This document shows, one piece after another, positions 18,703-27,789 of a stretch of 64,000 nt of DNA (positions within the stretch are counted from its first letter, which is position 1; each line of letters opens with the position of its first letter). The stretch comes from Vibrio neptunius (GTDB taxonomy: Bacteria > Pseudomonadota > Gammaproteobacteria > Enterobacterales > Vibrionaceae). Both the position numbers and the translations under genes were made by a program. The notes beneath the pieces are model-generated. The model was given only the letters and a program-made list of their open reading frames with translations, searched no databases and had not been told where the DNA came from. The stretch lies in the NCBI RefSeq assembly GCF_000967495.1, contig NZ_JXXU01000030.1:1-64000 (forward strand), in the 5' to 3' direction.

Positions 18703-18811
18703 AAAAAAAGCCAATCACAATGAGCGTGATTGGCTATATATGAATGTGAACAAAAATAAGGTTCACTAACAACGTCAGTTGGCTAGGTGACCCTCGGCTT
18801 ATTAAGGGTCA
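18703..18811 (-). ncRNA. qrr: Qrr quorum-regulatory small RNA
   Basis: About 109 nt on the minus strand. It begins with a GACCCT/AGGGTC stem-loop (18788-18810). Next comes the segment CACCTAGCCAACTGACG and then TTGTTAGTGAA, the near-invariant Qrr core that base-pairs with target mRNAs. A GTGAAC/GTTCAC hairpin at 18746-18766 and a strong terminator follow (AGCCAATCAC/GTGATTGGCT at 18709-18735, then seven T). Qrr RNAs act with Hfq at low cell density to repress luxR/hapR mRNA and tune other targets. The start at 18811 is set by the sigma-54 element 12 bp upstream. Which qrr paralogue this is cannot be told from the sequence alone. Confidence 0.95.
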
Positions 18812-18822
18812 ATCTCTATAAA

Positions 18823-18838
18823 GCATTAAGTGTGCCAA
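18823..18838 (-). promoter_or_regulatory. Sigma-54 promoter of qrr
   Basis: TTGGCACACTTAATGC on the minus strand has the TGGCAC -24 box and an ATGC -12 box with exactly ten bases between the GG and GC pairs. It is placed correctly for a transcript starting near 18811, and sigma-54 dependence is the rule for qrr genes. Confidence 0.9.
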
Positions 18839-18930
18839 CTTTATTTATCAATAAAAACGCTTGTTTTTGCTCATTTCTGCATCAGATGCATGAAAACTAC
18901 ACGCATAATCCATTTTCAAATCGCACTTAA

Positions 18931-18967
18931 TTGCAAAGTGCGAATATCAAACCATTGCAATTTGCAA
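18931..18967. promoter_or_regulatory. Two LuxO binding sites upstream of qrr
   Basis: TTGCAATTTGCAA at 18955-18967 fits the LuxO consensus TTGCAWWWTGCAA perfectly. TTGCAAAGTGCGA at 18931-18943 is a weaker copy 24 bp closer to the promoter. They lie about 120-150 bp upstream of the qrr start, typical for a sigma-54 activator, and phosphorylated LuxO would bind there. Confidence 0.85.
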
Positions 18968-19187
18968 AACCACAACAATTTCCCCTCTGAATTCAGTCGC
19001 TTTAGTCGGCGAGTATCGTGTTAATAAACCGCGGGTGTCATCGCCGATTACCCTACCCGCCCCTCTTCAGCAAATAGTAAGTTGCTAAAGATGGCATTGG
19101 TACACCAATCACATTGAATTTCGCAGTGGAATGAATAGCTAGTGCTCAATTAGGGATGTCACCTAATTCAGTTCGGTGAGAGAAATG

Positions 19188-19622
19188 CTATTTCTGGCGA
19201 AATACCCAGACAGGGCCAATCAGAAGAAAGAAAAGATCGTCAAAGAACGACGGTTTTTTGCCTTCGATCTTATGCCCAATGAACTGTAGCATCCACAATA
19301 CGGCAAACAAGACGAGCGAGACGAGCAAAACAGGGGCCTGAAGGATCTCCAACGACCAAATCAAAGAAATACACGCGAATGTAAAACCGAGCATCATAAG
19401 AAACACACTCAGCGACAGTTTAAAGTAGAAAACCATGACAGGTAACATAGCAACCCACACCCAGTTGAGGGTATAACCCAACAAGGATATCGGTGGAATT
19501 GACCAAATTAAGCCGACAATGGATAGAAAAATGCCCGGTACCGCCACTTTATGGATTTTCTGATTGACTGGATTTTGATGGCTTTCGCCATAATCGCTTA
19601 ACCATTGGCTCAAATCCCGCAT
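19188..19622 (-). CDS. Mpo1-like (DUF962) membrane protein
   Basis: A 144-residue protein with about four membrane segments. It has the family's conserved ends, YGESHQNPVNQKIH near 11-24 and QFIGHKIEGKKPSFFDD near 112-128, whose histidines match the proposed iron ligands of yeast Mpo1, a dioxygenase acting in alpha-oxidation of 2-hydroxy fatty acids. The bacterial function is not established. It stands alone between qrr and a diguanylate cyclase, with no obvious partner. Confidence 0.8.
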   Translation of the reverse strand: MRDLSQWLSDYGESHQNPVNQKIHKVAVPGIFLSIVGLIWSIPPISLLGYTLNWVWVAMLPVMVFYFKLSLSVFLMMLGFTFACISLIWSLEILQAPVLLVSLVLFAVLWMLQFIGHKIEGKKPSFFDDLFFLLIGPVWVFRQK

Positions 19623-19722
19623 CTTTATCCCTCTGAATCATGACCTTATAATATTGTCTATAGCACGAAACGTGAATAAGCGCCGAGACACATTCAAAGA
19701 TTCGTGACTAAGATCCGCTAGG

Positions 19723-21081
19723 CTAAGGTTGTCGCCGTTTCTCTTCGTACATTCTGATATCAGCAAGCTTGAGCATCTCATCAACATCTTTAAACTCTGG
19801 GCGGTATAGGGCAAAACCAATGCTGACTTGAATATCGATCAGGTGCTGTTCAAAGATGACTGGCTGACGGCAAATGGCTTTCTGCAGTTCAATGTTTATC
19901 ACATCAACATCTTCGCTAGAGGACATTCTTGGCAGCATAATTAAGAACTCATCGCCACCTATTCGGGCCACAACATCCGAGGCTCGGAGTACGCTTTTAA
20001 TCCTCTCAGCAACGGCGATTAATACCTTGTCCCCTGCCGCGTGCCCATAGGTATCATTGACTAACTTAAACTTATCAAGGTCAACATTGAGGATCGCAAA
20101 CGCCTCACCTTTGAAAGAATCTGAGATGGCATCAAAATGTGCTTGGAGGGTATACATGAAATAACGTCGGTTGGGTAACGACGTTAACTCGTCATGGAGG
20201 GCAAGCCGGTCTGCTGCTTGATAGAGACGGAAAATAGCCAAAAAAGCCATCAGCAAAGCAATGACCATAGGATAACCGAGCAAGCGAACGGCATGGACTC
20301 TGTACCACTCACTGTGTTGGAGTAAATCATCCTTAGTAGAAGCCGCGATTCTCCAACTTCCGTATGGGAAATGCACGGTTTCGGTTGCGAAAGCATCATC
20401 AAATGTCTTCTGTACCCCATAGAAAACAGCTCCATTCGCCCCTGAGCTGTTTGTTCCGCGCATGGCAAAATTGTATTTAAAGGAAAACGCTTCAACACCT
20501 GCGTCTGCGAATAAGGTTTCTAATGAGATGACAACGCTACAGACTCCCCAGTAATCGCGGTTATAGAGCGGATCGGTAAATATCGGTATGCGCGCTACCA
20601 GTGCCCTTCCCCCCTGAACCAAATTGACAGGGCCAGCGATAAAGATTTCCTGCACCGCGCGCGCTTTTTTTATCGTTCGCCATTGGCTAGGTACAGTCCG
20701 GTAATCAAGACCGAGTGCTTTCTCATTACCCTCCAATGGGTAGATGTATTTGATGACATCGTCAGGTGCTAAACCGATGACAGTCACGTGATTCGCTTTA
20801 CGCATAATGCTGGATGCAAGCAAATCCCAACCTGAATATTCGAAATTCGGATTGGACGCGACCAACGCCGATATGTCGTCAACAGCAAAGATGTCGTACA
20901 CGATGGCGGACTCCAGCTCTGAGCGAACGATAGACAACTCTTCCTTAGCACGGTCCAACAAGCTATCTCTCAAAAAACTCTTCTGACTGCGGTCAATCGA
21001 CTCGATAAGTCCGACAGCGAAAGATAACATTGTAAAAGCCAGCAAGAACACTGACCACCGATTGCTAAAGCGATATTTCAT
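19723..21081 (-). CDS. CHASE-GGDEF diguanylate cyclase
   Basis: A membrane-bound enzyme of about 452 residues making cyclic di-GMP from GTP. There is one helix near 8-28, a periplasmic CHASE-type sensor to ~250 (YPLEGNEKALGLDYR, IAGPVNLVQGG, YWGVCSVVI), a second helix near 265-285 and a C-terminal GGDEF domain. The active-site GGDEF lies near 373, with an intact inhibitory RxxD (RASD) five residues before it. The ATG at 21081 follows GGGGGTGG closely; TTG and ATG codons at 21105 and 21102 have no ribosome binding site. CHASE domains in relatives bind small extracellular molecules such as adenine-type compounds; the ligand here is unknown. Confidence 0.9.
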   Translation of the reverse strand: MKYRFSNRWSVFLLAFTMLSFAVGLIESIDRSQKSFLRDSLLDRAKEELSIVRSELESAIVYDIFAVDDISALVASNPNFEYSGWDLLASSIMRKANHVTVIGLAPDDVIKYIYPLEGNEKALGLDYRTVPSQWRTIKKARAVQEIFIAGPVNLVQGGRALVARIPIFTDPLYNRDYWGVCSVVISLETLFADAGVEAFSFKYNFAMRGTNSSGANGAVFYGVQKTFDDAFATETVHFPYGSWRIAASTKDDLLQHSEWYRVHAVRLLGYPMVIALLMAFLAIFRLYQAADRLALHDELTSLPNRRYFMYTLQAHFDAISDSFKGEAFAILNVDLDKFKLVNDTYGHAAGDKVLIAVAERIKSVLRASDVVARIGGDEFLIMLPRMSSSEDVDVINIELQKAICRQPVIFEQHLIDIQVSIGFALYRPEFKDVDEMLKLADIRMYEEKRRQP

Positions 21082-21270
21082 TCCACCCCCAGATAAGCTC
21101 ATCAAAAAATAACATTTGCAAGACCGATGAGCATTTCTACCTCTATACCTAACGCGTTAGAGGTATATAATTGTCATTATGGCTGCTATTTTAGCATTTA
21201 TATAAAAACTACATTAACTTAACTGAATTTTTATCGATTAAAGTTAAAACAATCAATAAGAGGGTGCATA

Positions 21271-21870
21271 TTGGATTTGTTTGACGCCTTACCTTTTGAT
21301 CAGAGATGGATAGACCTGCCTAACGGTCGTTTGCTGTGGATCCAAGATTTCATGTCGCGGGCAGAAGCGGACGCTTTAATGTTAGGCCTCAAGCAAAATA
21401 CGCCTTGGTCACAACAACAAATCCAACTGTTTGGTCGAGCAGTGATGCAACCACGTCTACAGGCGTGGTATGGCGACAAATCATACACTTACTCCGGCCT
21501 AACCATGCCTCCAATGCCAATGGATAGTAGGCTGAACGCGATCAAATCTCGATGTGAAAAAATAGCCAACCAAACGTTCAACTCAGTGCTGATCAACTTG
21601 TACCGTGACGGACAAGACTCCATGGGTGCACATCAAGACAATGAGCCCGAACTCGGACCCAACCCTACTATCGCATCACTTAGCTTAGGTGCCACACGCA
21701 GATTTATACTCAAACATAACCAAACAGGTCAAAACCATAAACTAGACCTATCCCATGGTAGCTTGCTGATCATGGCCGGTGAAATGCAGCACTACTGGAA
21801 ACACAGTATACCTAAAACACGCCAACCAAAAGATGAGAGGATTAACCTGACTTTCAGGATGATTTACTGA
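21271..21870 (+). CDS. AlkB-like 2-oxoglutarate/Fe(II) dioxygenase
   Basis: A 199-residue enzyme of the AlkB DNA/RNA demethylase family. The iron ligands are visible as the HQD motif near 120-122 and a histidine in QHYWKHSIP near 174-182, and the 2-oxoglutarate-binding arginines lie in the final RINLTFR. The start is TTG at 21271, preceded at good distance by AAGAGGG; there is no in-frame ATG nearby. Length and motif layout match the short bacterial and human ALKBH2-type members that oxidatively repair 1-methyladenine and 3-methylcytosine. No Ada-type regulator is adjacent. It converges on the exporter gene with 4 bp between stops. Confidence 0.85.
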   Translation: MDLFDALPFDQRWIDLPNGRLLWIQDFMSRAEADALMLGLKQNTPWSQQQIQLFGRAVMQPRLQAWYGDKSYTYSGLTMPPMPMDSRLNAIKSRCEKIANQTFNSVLINLYRDGQDSMGAHQDNEPELGPNPTIASLSLGATRRFILKHNQTGQNHKLDLSHGSLLIMAGEMQHYWKHSIPKTRQPKDERINLTFRMIY

Positions 21871-21874
21871 TTAT

Positions 21875-22786
21875 TCAGGCAACTTTAAAGCTTTTGCTTT
21901 GTAACCACTTAGGCAGCAGTACACAGACAATGTTGGCCACAATAATCAAGCTCAAGCCAAGAACTTGGTATGCACTGTATCGTTCGTCATAAAACATCAC
22001 CTGCCAAACTGCTGTGAAGAGTAAGTTGGTAAAAATCAAAGGCGCTAGTTGGGAGCCAGATTCAGCAAGCCTATAAGCTTTGGAGCGAAAAACTTGCGTA
22101 TTAATAATCAGTAAGGCCAAAATCCCAAGAACAGTAACGATAAGCCAAGGATTTGTGTTTGACGCCTGGTACATAACATGGTCGTTCACCAAACTAAACG
22201 CGAGCAAAGGCATGATAACAACGGAGGCGAAAAGAAACGTCCATAAATTGATTTCAAATGCATTCAGCCGACTTTTACTAATACGATAGAGGCTGAGTTG
22301 AGAGCCGGCATTAAACACACCAGCGGCAAGACCCACTAACAATTCCCCCCTGAAACTAAAACCACTGACGTCCCCAGCGAGCAAAACTACACCAACAAAC
22401 GTACTCAACAGTCCGAGAACGTTTACCGGGCGAATTCGAGTTGAAAATATTAGCTTTTCTAACACGGGAATAAACAGTGGCCCCGTGCCAAACAACACCA
22501 CACTTTCTACCAGTGTCAGATGTTGAAGTGAGTAGATAAAACAGACCTGGCACGCACCGATACACAGAGCTCTTATCCACAAAGGCACTTGTTCGCTTCG
22601 ATCAGGCCATCTTACTTCCTTGCCAATAAACATCAAAATAAGCACCATAGCAGGCAGAATAAAACGCAGAAAGCTGAGCAGGTTAGCATCAAAATGCTCG
22701 CTGAGAAATTTGGAAAACAGTCCCGTTAGTGACAAACTGAATGTTGAAGACAACATGAATAAAACTGGGTACAACTGATTTGGCAT
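21875..22786 (-). CDS. DMT/EamA-family transporter
   Basis: A 303-residue inner-membrane protein with ten hydrophobic helices in two five-helix halves, the pattern of the drug/metabolite transporter superfamily. The first EamA half opens with STFSLSLTGLFSKFL and the second begins near 150. The ATG at 22786 follows a strong GGGAGGAG site. The divergent LysR gene at 22877 probably controls it. Members export amino acids, metabolites or drugs; the substrate cannot be read from the sequence. Confidence 0.85.
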   Translation of the reverse strand: MPNQLYPVLFMLSSTFSLSLTGLFSKFLSEHFDANLLSFLRFILPAMVLILMFIGKEVRWPDRSEQVPLWIRALCIGACQVCFIYSLQHLTLVESVVLFGTGPLFIPVLEKLIFSTRIRPVNVLGLLSTFVGVVLLAGDVSGFSFRGELLVGLAAGVFNAGSQLSLYRISKSRLNAFEINLWTFLFASVVIMPLLAFSLVNDHVMYQASNTNPWLIVTVLGILALLIINTQVFRSKAYRLAESGSQLAPLIFTNLLFTAVWQVMFYDERYSAYQVLGLSLIIVANIVCVLLPKWLQSKSFKVA

Positions 22787-22859
22787 AACTCCTCCCTATT
22801 TTTCACTCAGTGTAGGAGTTCGACGCTGAAATAAAAAACGAGTAATATTTACAGGTTGA

Positions 22860-22874
22860 GTAAGAAAAACTTAC
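22860..22874. promoter_or_regulatory. Inverted repeat before LysR gene
   Basis: GTAAG-AAAAA-CTTAC lies two bases before the ATG of the LysR gene and in the shared divergent promoter region with the DMT exporter. The size fits a LysR half-site pair and suggests autorepression. Confidence 0.4.
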
Positions 22875-22876
22875 AT

Positions 22877-23764
22877 ATGAAGAAACTAGCACCACTCAAA
22901 TCCATCTACTCCTTCATTGCTGTCGCCGAAACAGGCAGTATGACGGAAGCCGCCCATCAGTTGAGCGTCAGTCATTCCGCTGTTAGCCAAGCGATTAAAT
23001 CACTCGAAAGCCAAATTGGTCAGGCTCTGTTTCTACGAGCTGGACGTAACGTCGTTCTTAACGCTGCAGGCCGAAGGTATTACAAACAAGTGGCTCCAGC
23101 GATAGAGCAAATCGTCACAGCAACACAACAGCTCATTGATGAGAAACAAAGCCAGCGATTGACTCTCAACATGGTCAACTCATTGGCGATGCATTGGTGG
23201 ATCCCGCGGGTGAATCGCTTCAATCTATTTGCGCCTCATCTAGATATTCGAATTTCGAATTTGATTGGCAGTTTCGTGATGGAAAACGAAGGGGTCGATG
23301 TGGCCATTATTCATGGTAAAACCGATGACTGGCCAGACTACTATTGTGAACTGTTGGCGCGTGATGAACTCGTGATGGTGGCTAGCCCAGAGCTGGTGGA
23401 TACAGACACCACACCAGAGTATCTTCTCGAACACTATCCCGCCATTATTGCCGCCAATGACAGGCGAAAGTACGATTGGCAGGTTTGGTGTCAGAGCCTC
23501 CAATTGCCAGAACCCAACTCGGTAAACAATCTGCGTTTTTCAGCCTCTATACAGGCAGTCCAAGCCACTATCCGCAAACTGGGTGTTTTTGTCACCCACC
23601 GCCAGTTCATACGTGACGATGTATTGCATGGCTCATTGGTCGAAGTTGGTGAACCCGTCCTGAATCCACATCAAGATTTTTATTTCGCGTGTCAGCGAGA
23701 AAAACTCAAAAATGAACACGTTCTTACCCTGCGAAACTGGCTACGCAAAGAGTTCAGCTGTTAG
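22877..23764 (+). CDS. LysR-family transcriptional regulator
   Basis: About 295 residues from the ATG at 22877; an upstream in-frame TTG at 22856 would add seven. The winged helix is at the N-terminus (SMTEAAHQLSVSHSAVSQAIKSLE) and the substrate-binding domain fills the rest, with the GcvA-like HWWIPRVNRF near 110. Being divergent from the DMT exporter, it likely activates that gene in response to the exported compound. Confidence 0.85.
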   Translation: MKKLAPLKSIYSFIAVAETGSMTEAAHQLSVSHSAVSQAIKSLESQIGQALFLRAGRNVVLNAAGRRYYKQVAPAIEQIVTATQQLIDEKQSQRLTLNMVNSLAMHWWIPRVNRFNLFAPHLDIRISNLIGSFVMENEGVDVAIIHGKTDDWPDYYCELLARDELVMVASPELVDTDTTPEYLLEHYPAIIAANDRRKYDWQVWCQSLQLPEPNSVNNLRFSASIQAVQATIRKLGVFVTHRQFIRDDVLHGSLVEVGEPVLNPHQDFYFACQREKLKNEHVLTLRNWLRKEFSC

Positions 23765-24059
23765 TCGTTTTATAGAACGTTTTATTATAAGGAGTGCTTG
23801 AGAAAAATTATTTTTGTCAAATTACTCATAAAGTTAAAATGATAAAAATATTAACAAAAACAAGGTTTGATTATTAATTACAGTAACTTATCTAAGCACC
23901 TACATTCAAACACAGCGAGTTGCCGTCGCCTGCATAAGCAACAAAACACATATAATTGATTGATATTGCTTAATTTCTTTTTCTAATACCTTAGTCCAGC
24001 CTGTATTTTTTCTTCTAGACTTTAATAGCCTAATTATAAATCTTGAGGCAAAGGGATAA

Positions 24060-25211
24060 ATGGTGGGATTTGCAGGACAACATTTAGAAGAGATGGCCGA
24101 CCTACGCTCAGCTCGCAAGAGCAAAGCGGTACTTCTATGTTCGCTCATTTCGTTGGTTGTGCTGGTCTACTACGGGGGCGTCCATATTGCTGACCAAAAC
24201 TACTGGTTCGCTGCGCTAAACCTACTGTGTGTGGGTATTTTGGGCGTCAATCTGTGGTATTTGAAACTTAATCCGACAACAAATGTAACTGAACTTATAC
24301 TTTCTGGTGTTTTATTGTTTCACGCCACGATGCTACTGCTGTATGGAGATAACATATCAGATCGCCTGCTCTGGCTTTATCCCATCTTAACTGCAGTGAT
24401 TTTTGTCTGCGAGTTCCGCGCAGGTCTATTACTCAGTGGAACGTTTTACGTCCTGACTGCGTTAGCCTGTCTGTTCACCAACGTTATCCCAATACCCGTA
24501 AATCTGTCGGTCGATCGGTTTCTGCTGAGCCTGTTTGCGCTTTGCTTGCTTTGCAATACATCGTCATATTTTTACGCCAAAGTGGTCAATTACATTCAAT
24601 CTCTTTACAAAGAAGGGATCGAAGATCTTGCTTATCGAGATCAACTGACTGGCCTTGCGAATCGCTGGAGCTTTGAAAGCTGGGCTTTGGAAAAACTGAC
24701 TGAAGTGAGTGATAGCCAAGCGATTACCGCAATGGTGTTTCTTGATATCGACAACTTCAAAACCATCAATGATACCTATGGGCATGAGGTGGGCGATCGT
24801 GTACTTAAACACTTTGCCAAGCGGTTGAAAAACAACATCCGCTCTAAAGATAGAAAAACAGAGAAACACGATTATTCTATCGCTCGCTACGCTGGAGATG
24901 AATTCGTTTTGTTACTTTATGATGTGCGTAGCACTAAAGACCTTAACGGTATTTTAGATCGTATCTGCCATCTATTCGAAGATAGTTATCAAAGCACAGA
25001 AAGGATCAATAAACTGACAGTTAGCGTCGGCGTAGCCATTTTCCCTGAGGATGGTGATTCACTGCCGGAATTAACTCGTTGTGCAGATAAAGCAATGTAC
25101 GCAGCGAAACACGGTGGGAAAAACCAGTATCGATATTATCAACGTGAGCGCCCCACTGCGGTCACCGACACCGAGAAGGTGACACCGATAAAGAAGTTTA
25201 GCGGCTCATGA
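24060..25211 (+). CDS. Membrane diguanylate cyclase, AGDEF type
   Basis: A 383-residue protein with about six hydrophobic helices in residues 20-175 and a C-terminal GGDEF domain. The active-site signature is AGDEF near 279, a variant known to be active. The usual inhibitory RxxD before it is replaced (KHDY), so product feedback is probably lost. A longer loop (KDRKTEKHD) just before the motif is unusual. The membrane part is not an annotated sensor I recognise. The ~295 bp upstream is AT-rich and holds no gene. Its end overlaps the opposite-strand small gene by 14 bp. Confidence 0.85.
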   Translation: MVGFAGQHLEEMADLRSARKSKAVLLCSLISLVVLVYYGGVHIADQNYWFAALNLLCVGILGVNLWYLKLNPTTNVTELILSGVLLFHATMLLLYGDNISDRLLWLYPILTAVIFVCEFRAGLLLSGTFYVLTALACLFTNVIPIPVNLSVDRFLLSLFALCLLCNTSSYFYAKVVNYIQSLYKEGIEDLAYRDQLTGLANRWSFESWALEKLTEVSDSQAITAMVFLDIDNFKTINDTYGHEVGDRVLKHFAKRLKNNIRSKDRKTEKHDYSIARYAGDEFVLLLYDVRSTKDLNGILDRICHLFEDSYQSTERINKLTVSVGVAIFPEDGDSLPELTRCADKAMYAAKHGGKNQYRYYQRERPTAVTDTEKVTPIKKFSGS

Positions 25212-25485
25212 ACATGAGCCATAGACAGAAAGCCATCACAACTAGCATCCAAGCAGCATAACGAGCAGAATTCGGTTTGTCTTTCTTTGGCACAACGATT
25301 GGTTTCATCGCGGCGTCTTTGGCCGCTCTCGCAGCGGAAGACAGTGTTCGGCGCTGTGCTATTTCGTCACGCCGAGCTTGAGCTTTATTCGCTACTTTAC
25401 CAAATCTGTGTAACTGCTCAGCAGTAAGCTCTTTATTTGGATCGTAACGAGCATTTGGGTCTCTCTGTTTGGGTACAACAGCCAT
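25198..25485 (-). CDS. Small single-helix membrane protein
   Basis: About 95 residues from the ATG at 25485, six bases after AGGAGG; a preceding ATG at 25488 sits too close to it. The N-terminal two thirds are charged and helical (ARRDEIAQRRTLSSAARAA) and the C-terminus is one membrane helix (WMLVVMAFCLWLMFM) ending in SR. This is a tail-anchor layout, cytoplasmic domain first. I do not recognise the family. Its stop lies within the end of the neighbouring cyclase gene. Confidence 0.65.
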   Translation of the reverse strand: MAVVPKQRDPNARYDPNKELTAEQLHRFGKVANKAQARRDEIAQRRTLSSAARAAKDAAMKPIVVPKKDKPNSARYAAWMLVVMAFCLWLMFMSR

Positions 25486-25839
25486 CATCGACCTCCTCTC
25501 GAAGCGGTTCTGCCATAGCTTAAGTATAGTCAACCATGTAAATGATAAATTTATTTATTACTTAGCAATCATTCGGGATTTCCGAACCATTTATCTGCTA
25601 AGCTATAAAATCAGCTGAGATTTACAGCATTTCAATGATTGATTTAAGCAAAGTGTTTGCCAAGTTTTAGGGTTGGCTAACCAGTTTTCAGGCAAAATGG
25701 TACTCAATGAAAAAAGACGCTGTAACCGATAACAAACGAGAGCAGTAACGATCGATCCGAGCCCAATTCACATCTCATTTGACGATAGTAGTTATAACGT
25801 GTACACCCTGTACACGCCACAGTAGGGTGAGATCGGAGT
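25486..25839. other. Intergenic with perfect palindrome
   Basis: About 350 bp without a credible gene. The one clear structure is GTGTACA-CCC-TGTACAC at 25799-25815, a perfect 7-bp inverted repeat 25 bp past the stop of ppnP. No T-run follows on either strand, so it looks more like a protein-binding site than a terminator. Confidence 0.35.
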
Positions 25840-26121
25840 CTATAAATACTCACACAGATACGCAGTAGCGACCGATACTTGGAGATCAAAAGAGGAGTCT
25901 CCTACGACGTCAAACGACTCTCCTTGCGAATAAGTCGTCCAAACCTCATCGCCTGCACGTTTAACCGTCAAGCTGCCTTTCACTACCGTCATACATTCTG
26001 GTACAGCTGTTTCAAAAGTGTACTCACCAGGGGCCATCACACCTACACTTGATTTATCGCCTTGCTGCTCAAAACCTAACGACTGAACATTTCCTTCAAA
26101 ATAGCAGTTTGCTTGAATCAT
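25840..26121 (-). CDS. ppnP: Pyrimidine/purine nucleoside phosphorylase PpnP
   Basis: A 93-residue cupin-fold enzyme (formerly YaiE, DUF1255) that splits many nucleosides with phosphate, giving the base and ribose 1-phosphate. Family marks are present: NCYFEGNVQSLGF near 5-17, GVMAPGEYTFET near 27-38 and PECMTVVKG near 41-49. Length equals the family norm. A strong GGAGGAAAC site precedes the ATG. It is divergent from the ABC1 kinase gene. Confidence 0.9.
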   Translation of the reverse strand: MIQANCYFEGNVQSLGFEQQGDKSSVGVMAPGEYTFETAVPECMTVVKGSLTVKRAGDEVWTTYSQGESFDVVGDSSFDLQVSVATAYLCEYL

Positions 26122-26292
26122 GTTTCCTCCATGAAAATTGCGCGTTGTTTTCGTTATCTAGTTGTTGTTTTTATCGGATTGATTCGGCCCAATCAAGTCC
26201 TGAACGGTTTTACATGCTAGGCGATGCATTTACAAAGTGATATAAAAACAGTGGGTTGCCGTATAAACATCCAAAAGCTAGGAGAATGCTCG

Positions 26293-27609
26293 ATGTCTAA
26301 GGAAGAATCCAAGATCCCTACCAACAGAATATCTCGTTTTGGTCAGATAGCTTCACTGGCAACAAAGGTTGGTTCCAATGTCATTGCCGAGGGAACAAAA
26401 CAATGGTTGAAAGGCAATAAACTTACCAAACAGGATCTGCTGCTGACACCCAAAAACATTAAGCATTTAGCCGATCAACTTGCTCACCTTCGAGGTGCCG
26501 CAATGAAAGTAGGCCAAATGTTGTCAATGGATGCTGGTGATATTCTGTCACCCGAATTGGCTGATATTCTAGCTCGTCTGCGTTCAGACGCGAATCCCAT
26601 GTTGGCAAAACAACTCGGTCAAGTCATGACTGACGGCTTAGGTAGCGATTGGAAATCTCGATTTCTCTCTTTCAATTTTAAACCTATAGCGAGTGCCTCC
26701 ATCGGACAAGTTCACTTTGCACATACAGACTCAGGCGAGCCGCTGGCTGTCAAAGTTCAGTACCCAGGCATTAAACAAAGCATTGATAGCGATGTCGATA
26801 ATGTCGCCACACTGCTCAACGTGGTTGGCCTAATACCCAAAAATGTCGATATAGGTGGCCTATTAACCCAAGCAAAGGCCCAGTTGCACGACGAAGCCAA
26901 TTATACTCGGGAGGCAACGCTGCTCGAAACGTATCGACATCATCTCGCCGATGATTGCCGTTTTGTTGTCCCTAGGGTTTACCAAGACATCAGCTCCGAA
27001 ACCATACTGGCGATGTCGTACCTTGAGGGTCAGCCTATCGAGACACTCTCTGAACACAGTCAAACCACTCGCGACGAAGTCATGACCGCATTGCTGTCTC
27101 TCTTGTTTCGTGAGCTGTTTGAGTTCAAGCTTGTTCAGACCGACCCCAATTTCGCTAACTACTTGTATCTCTCTGAGAGCAAGCAAATTGCCTTACTGGA
27201 CTTTGGGGCAACCAGAACATACAGCAACGTCATCAGCGAGGGATACCGTCACGCCTTTAAAGCCGTGATCCAAGGAGACAATCAAGCGCTGGACTCCGCA
27301 CTGGCACAAATTGGCTTCTTTAGCCAAGACATCAAAACTGAACAAAAAAATGCCATTCTGAACTTAGTCACACAGGCTTGCGAGCCAATGTTATACGAGG
27401 GTGATTACGATTTTGGCAATAGTGATTTGTCAATGCGATTGAGGGAAGCTGGAACCGTGTTAAGCATGGAAGAAAACTACTGGCATACCCCTCCAGCAGA
27501 CGCACTGTTTCTCCATCGTAAGATTGGCGGGCTATACTTACTAGCGGCAAGATTGAATACGAGAGTGAATGTTAAGGCACTGGTGAAACCTTACATTGAC
27601 TCAAATTGA
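26293..27609 (+). CDS. ABC1/UbiB-family (AarF) atypical kinase
   Basis: About 438 residues from the ATG at 26293, seven bases after AGGAGA; an upstream frame extension to 26224 has no such site. The family-specific KxGQ motif (KVGQMLSMDAGD) is near residue 72, the alanine-rich nucleotide loop is ASASIGQVH, the invariant lysine is in AVKVQYPG, and the DFG equivalent is LLDFGATRTY. The catalytic loop reads QTDPNFANY where most relatives have QTDPHPGN. It lacks the C-terminal membrane helices of UbiB itself. Relatives support ubiquinone biosynthesis and lipid homeostasis; the precise role is unknown. Confidence 0.85.
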   Translation: MSKEESKIPTNRISRFGQIASLATKVGSNVIAEGTKQWLKGNKLTKQDLLLTPKNIKHLADQLAHLRGAAMKVGQMLSMDAGDILSPELADILARLRSDANPMLAKQLGQVMTDGLGSDWKSRFLSFNFKPIASASIGQVHFAHTDSGEPLAVKVQYPGIKQSIDSDVDNVATLLNVVGLIPKNVDIGGLLTQAKAQLHDEANYTREATLLETYRHHLADDCRFVVPRVYQDISSETILAMSYLEGQPIETLSEHSQTTRDEVMTALLSLLFRELFEFKLVQTDPNFANYLYLSESKQIALLDFGATRTYSNVISEGYRHAFKAVIQGDNQALDSALAQIGFFSQDIKTEQKNAILNLVTQACEPMLYEGDYDFGNSDLSMRLREAGTVLSMEENYWHTPPADALFLHRKIGGLYLLAARLNTRVNVKALVKPYIDSN

Positions 27610-27789
27610 CCGTGCATTTTTTGGACTGAAGATCAAATTTATCATTGATAATGAAGATCAATAACCAAACTCTTACACCATAGCGGACGAAATAAAGGTA
27701 AACTTTAGTATTGGTTTCGCTGATCAGAGCAGTTTAATGTGGCGTTAAATAAAACGACCAATGCACCAAAGTTGAGAAAGCGCTCTTAC

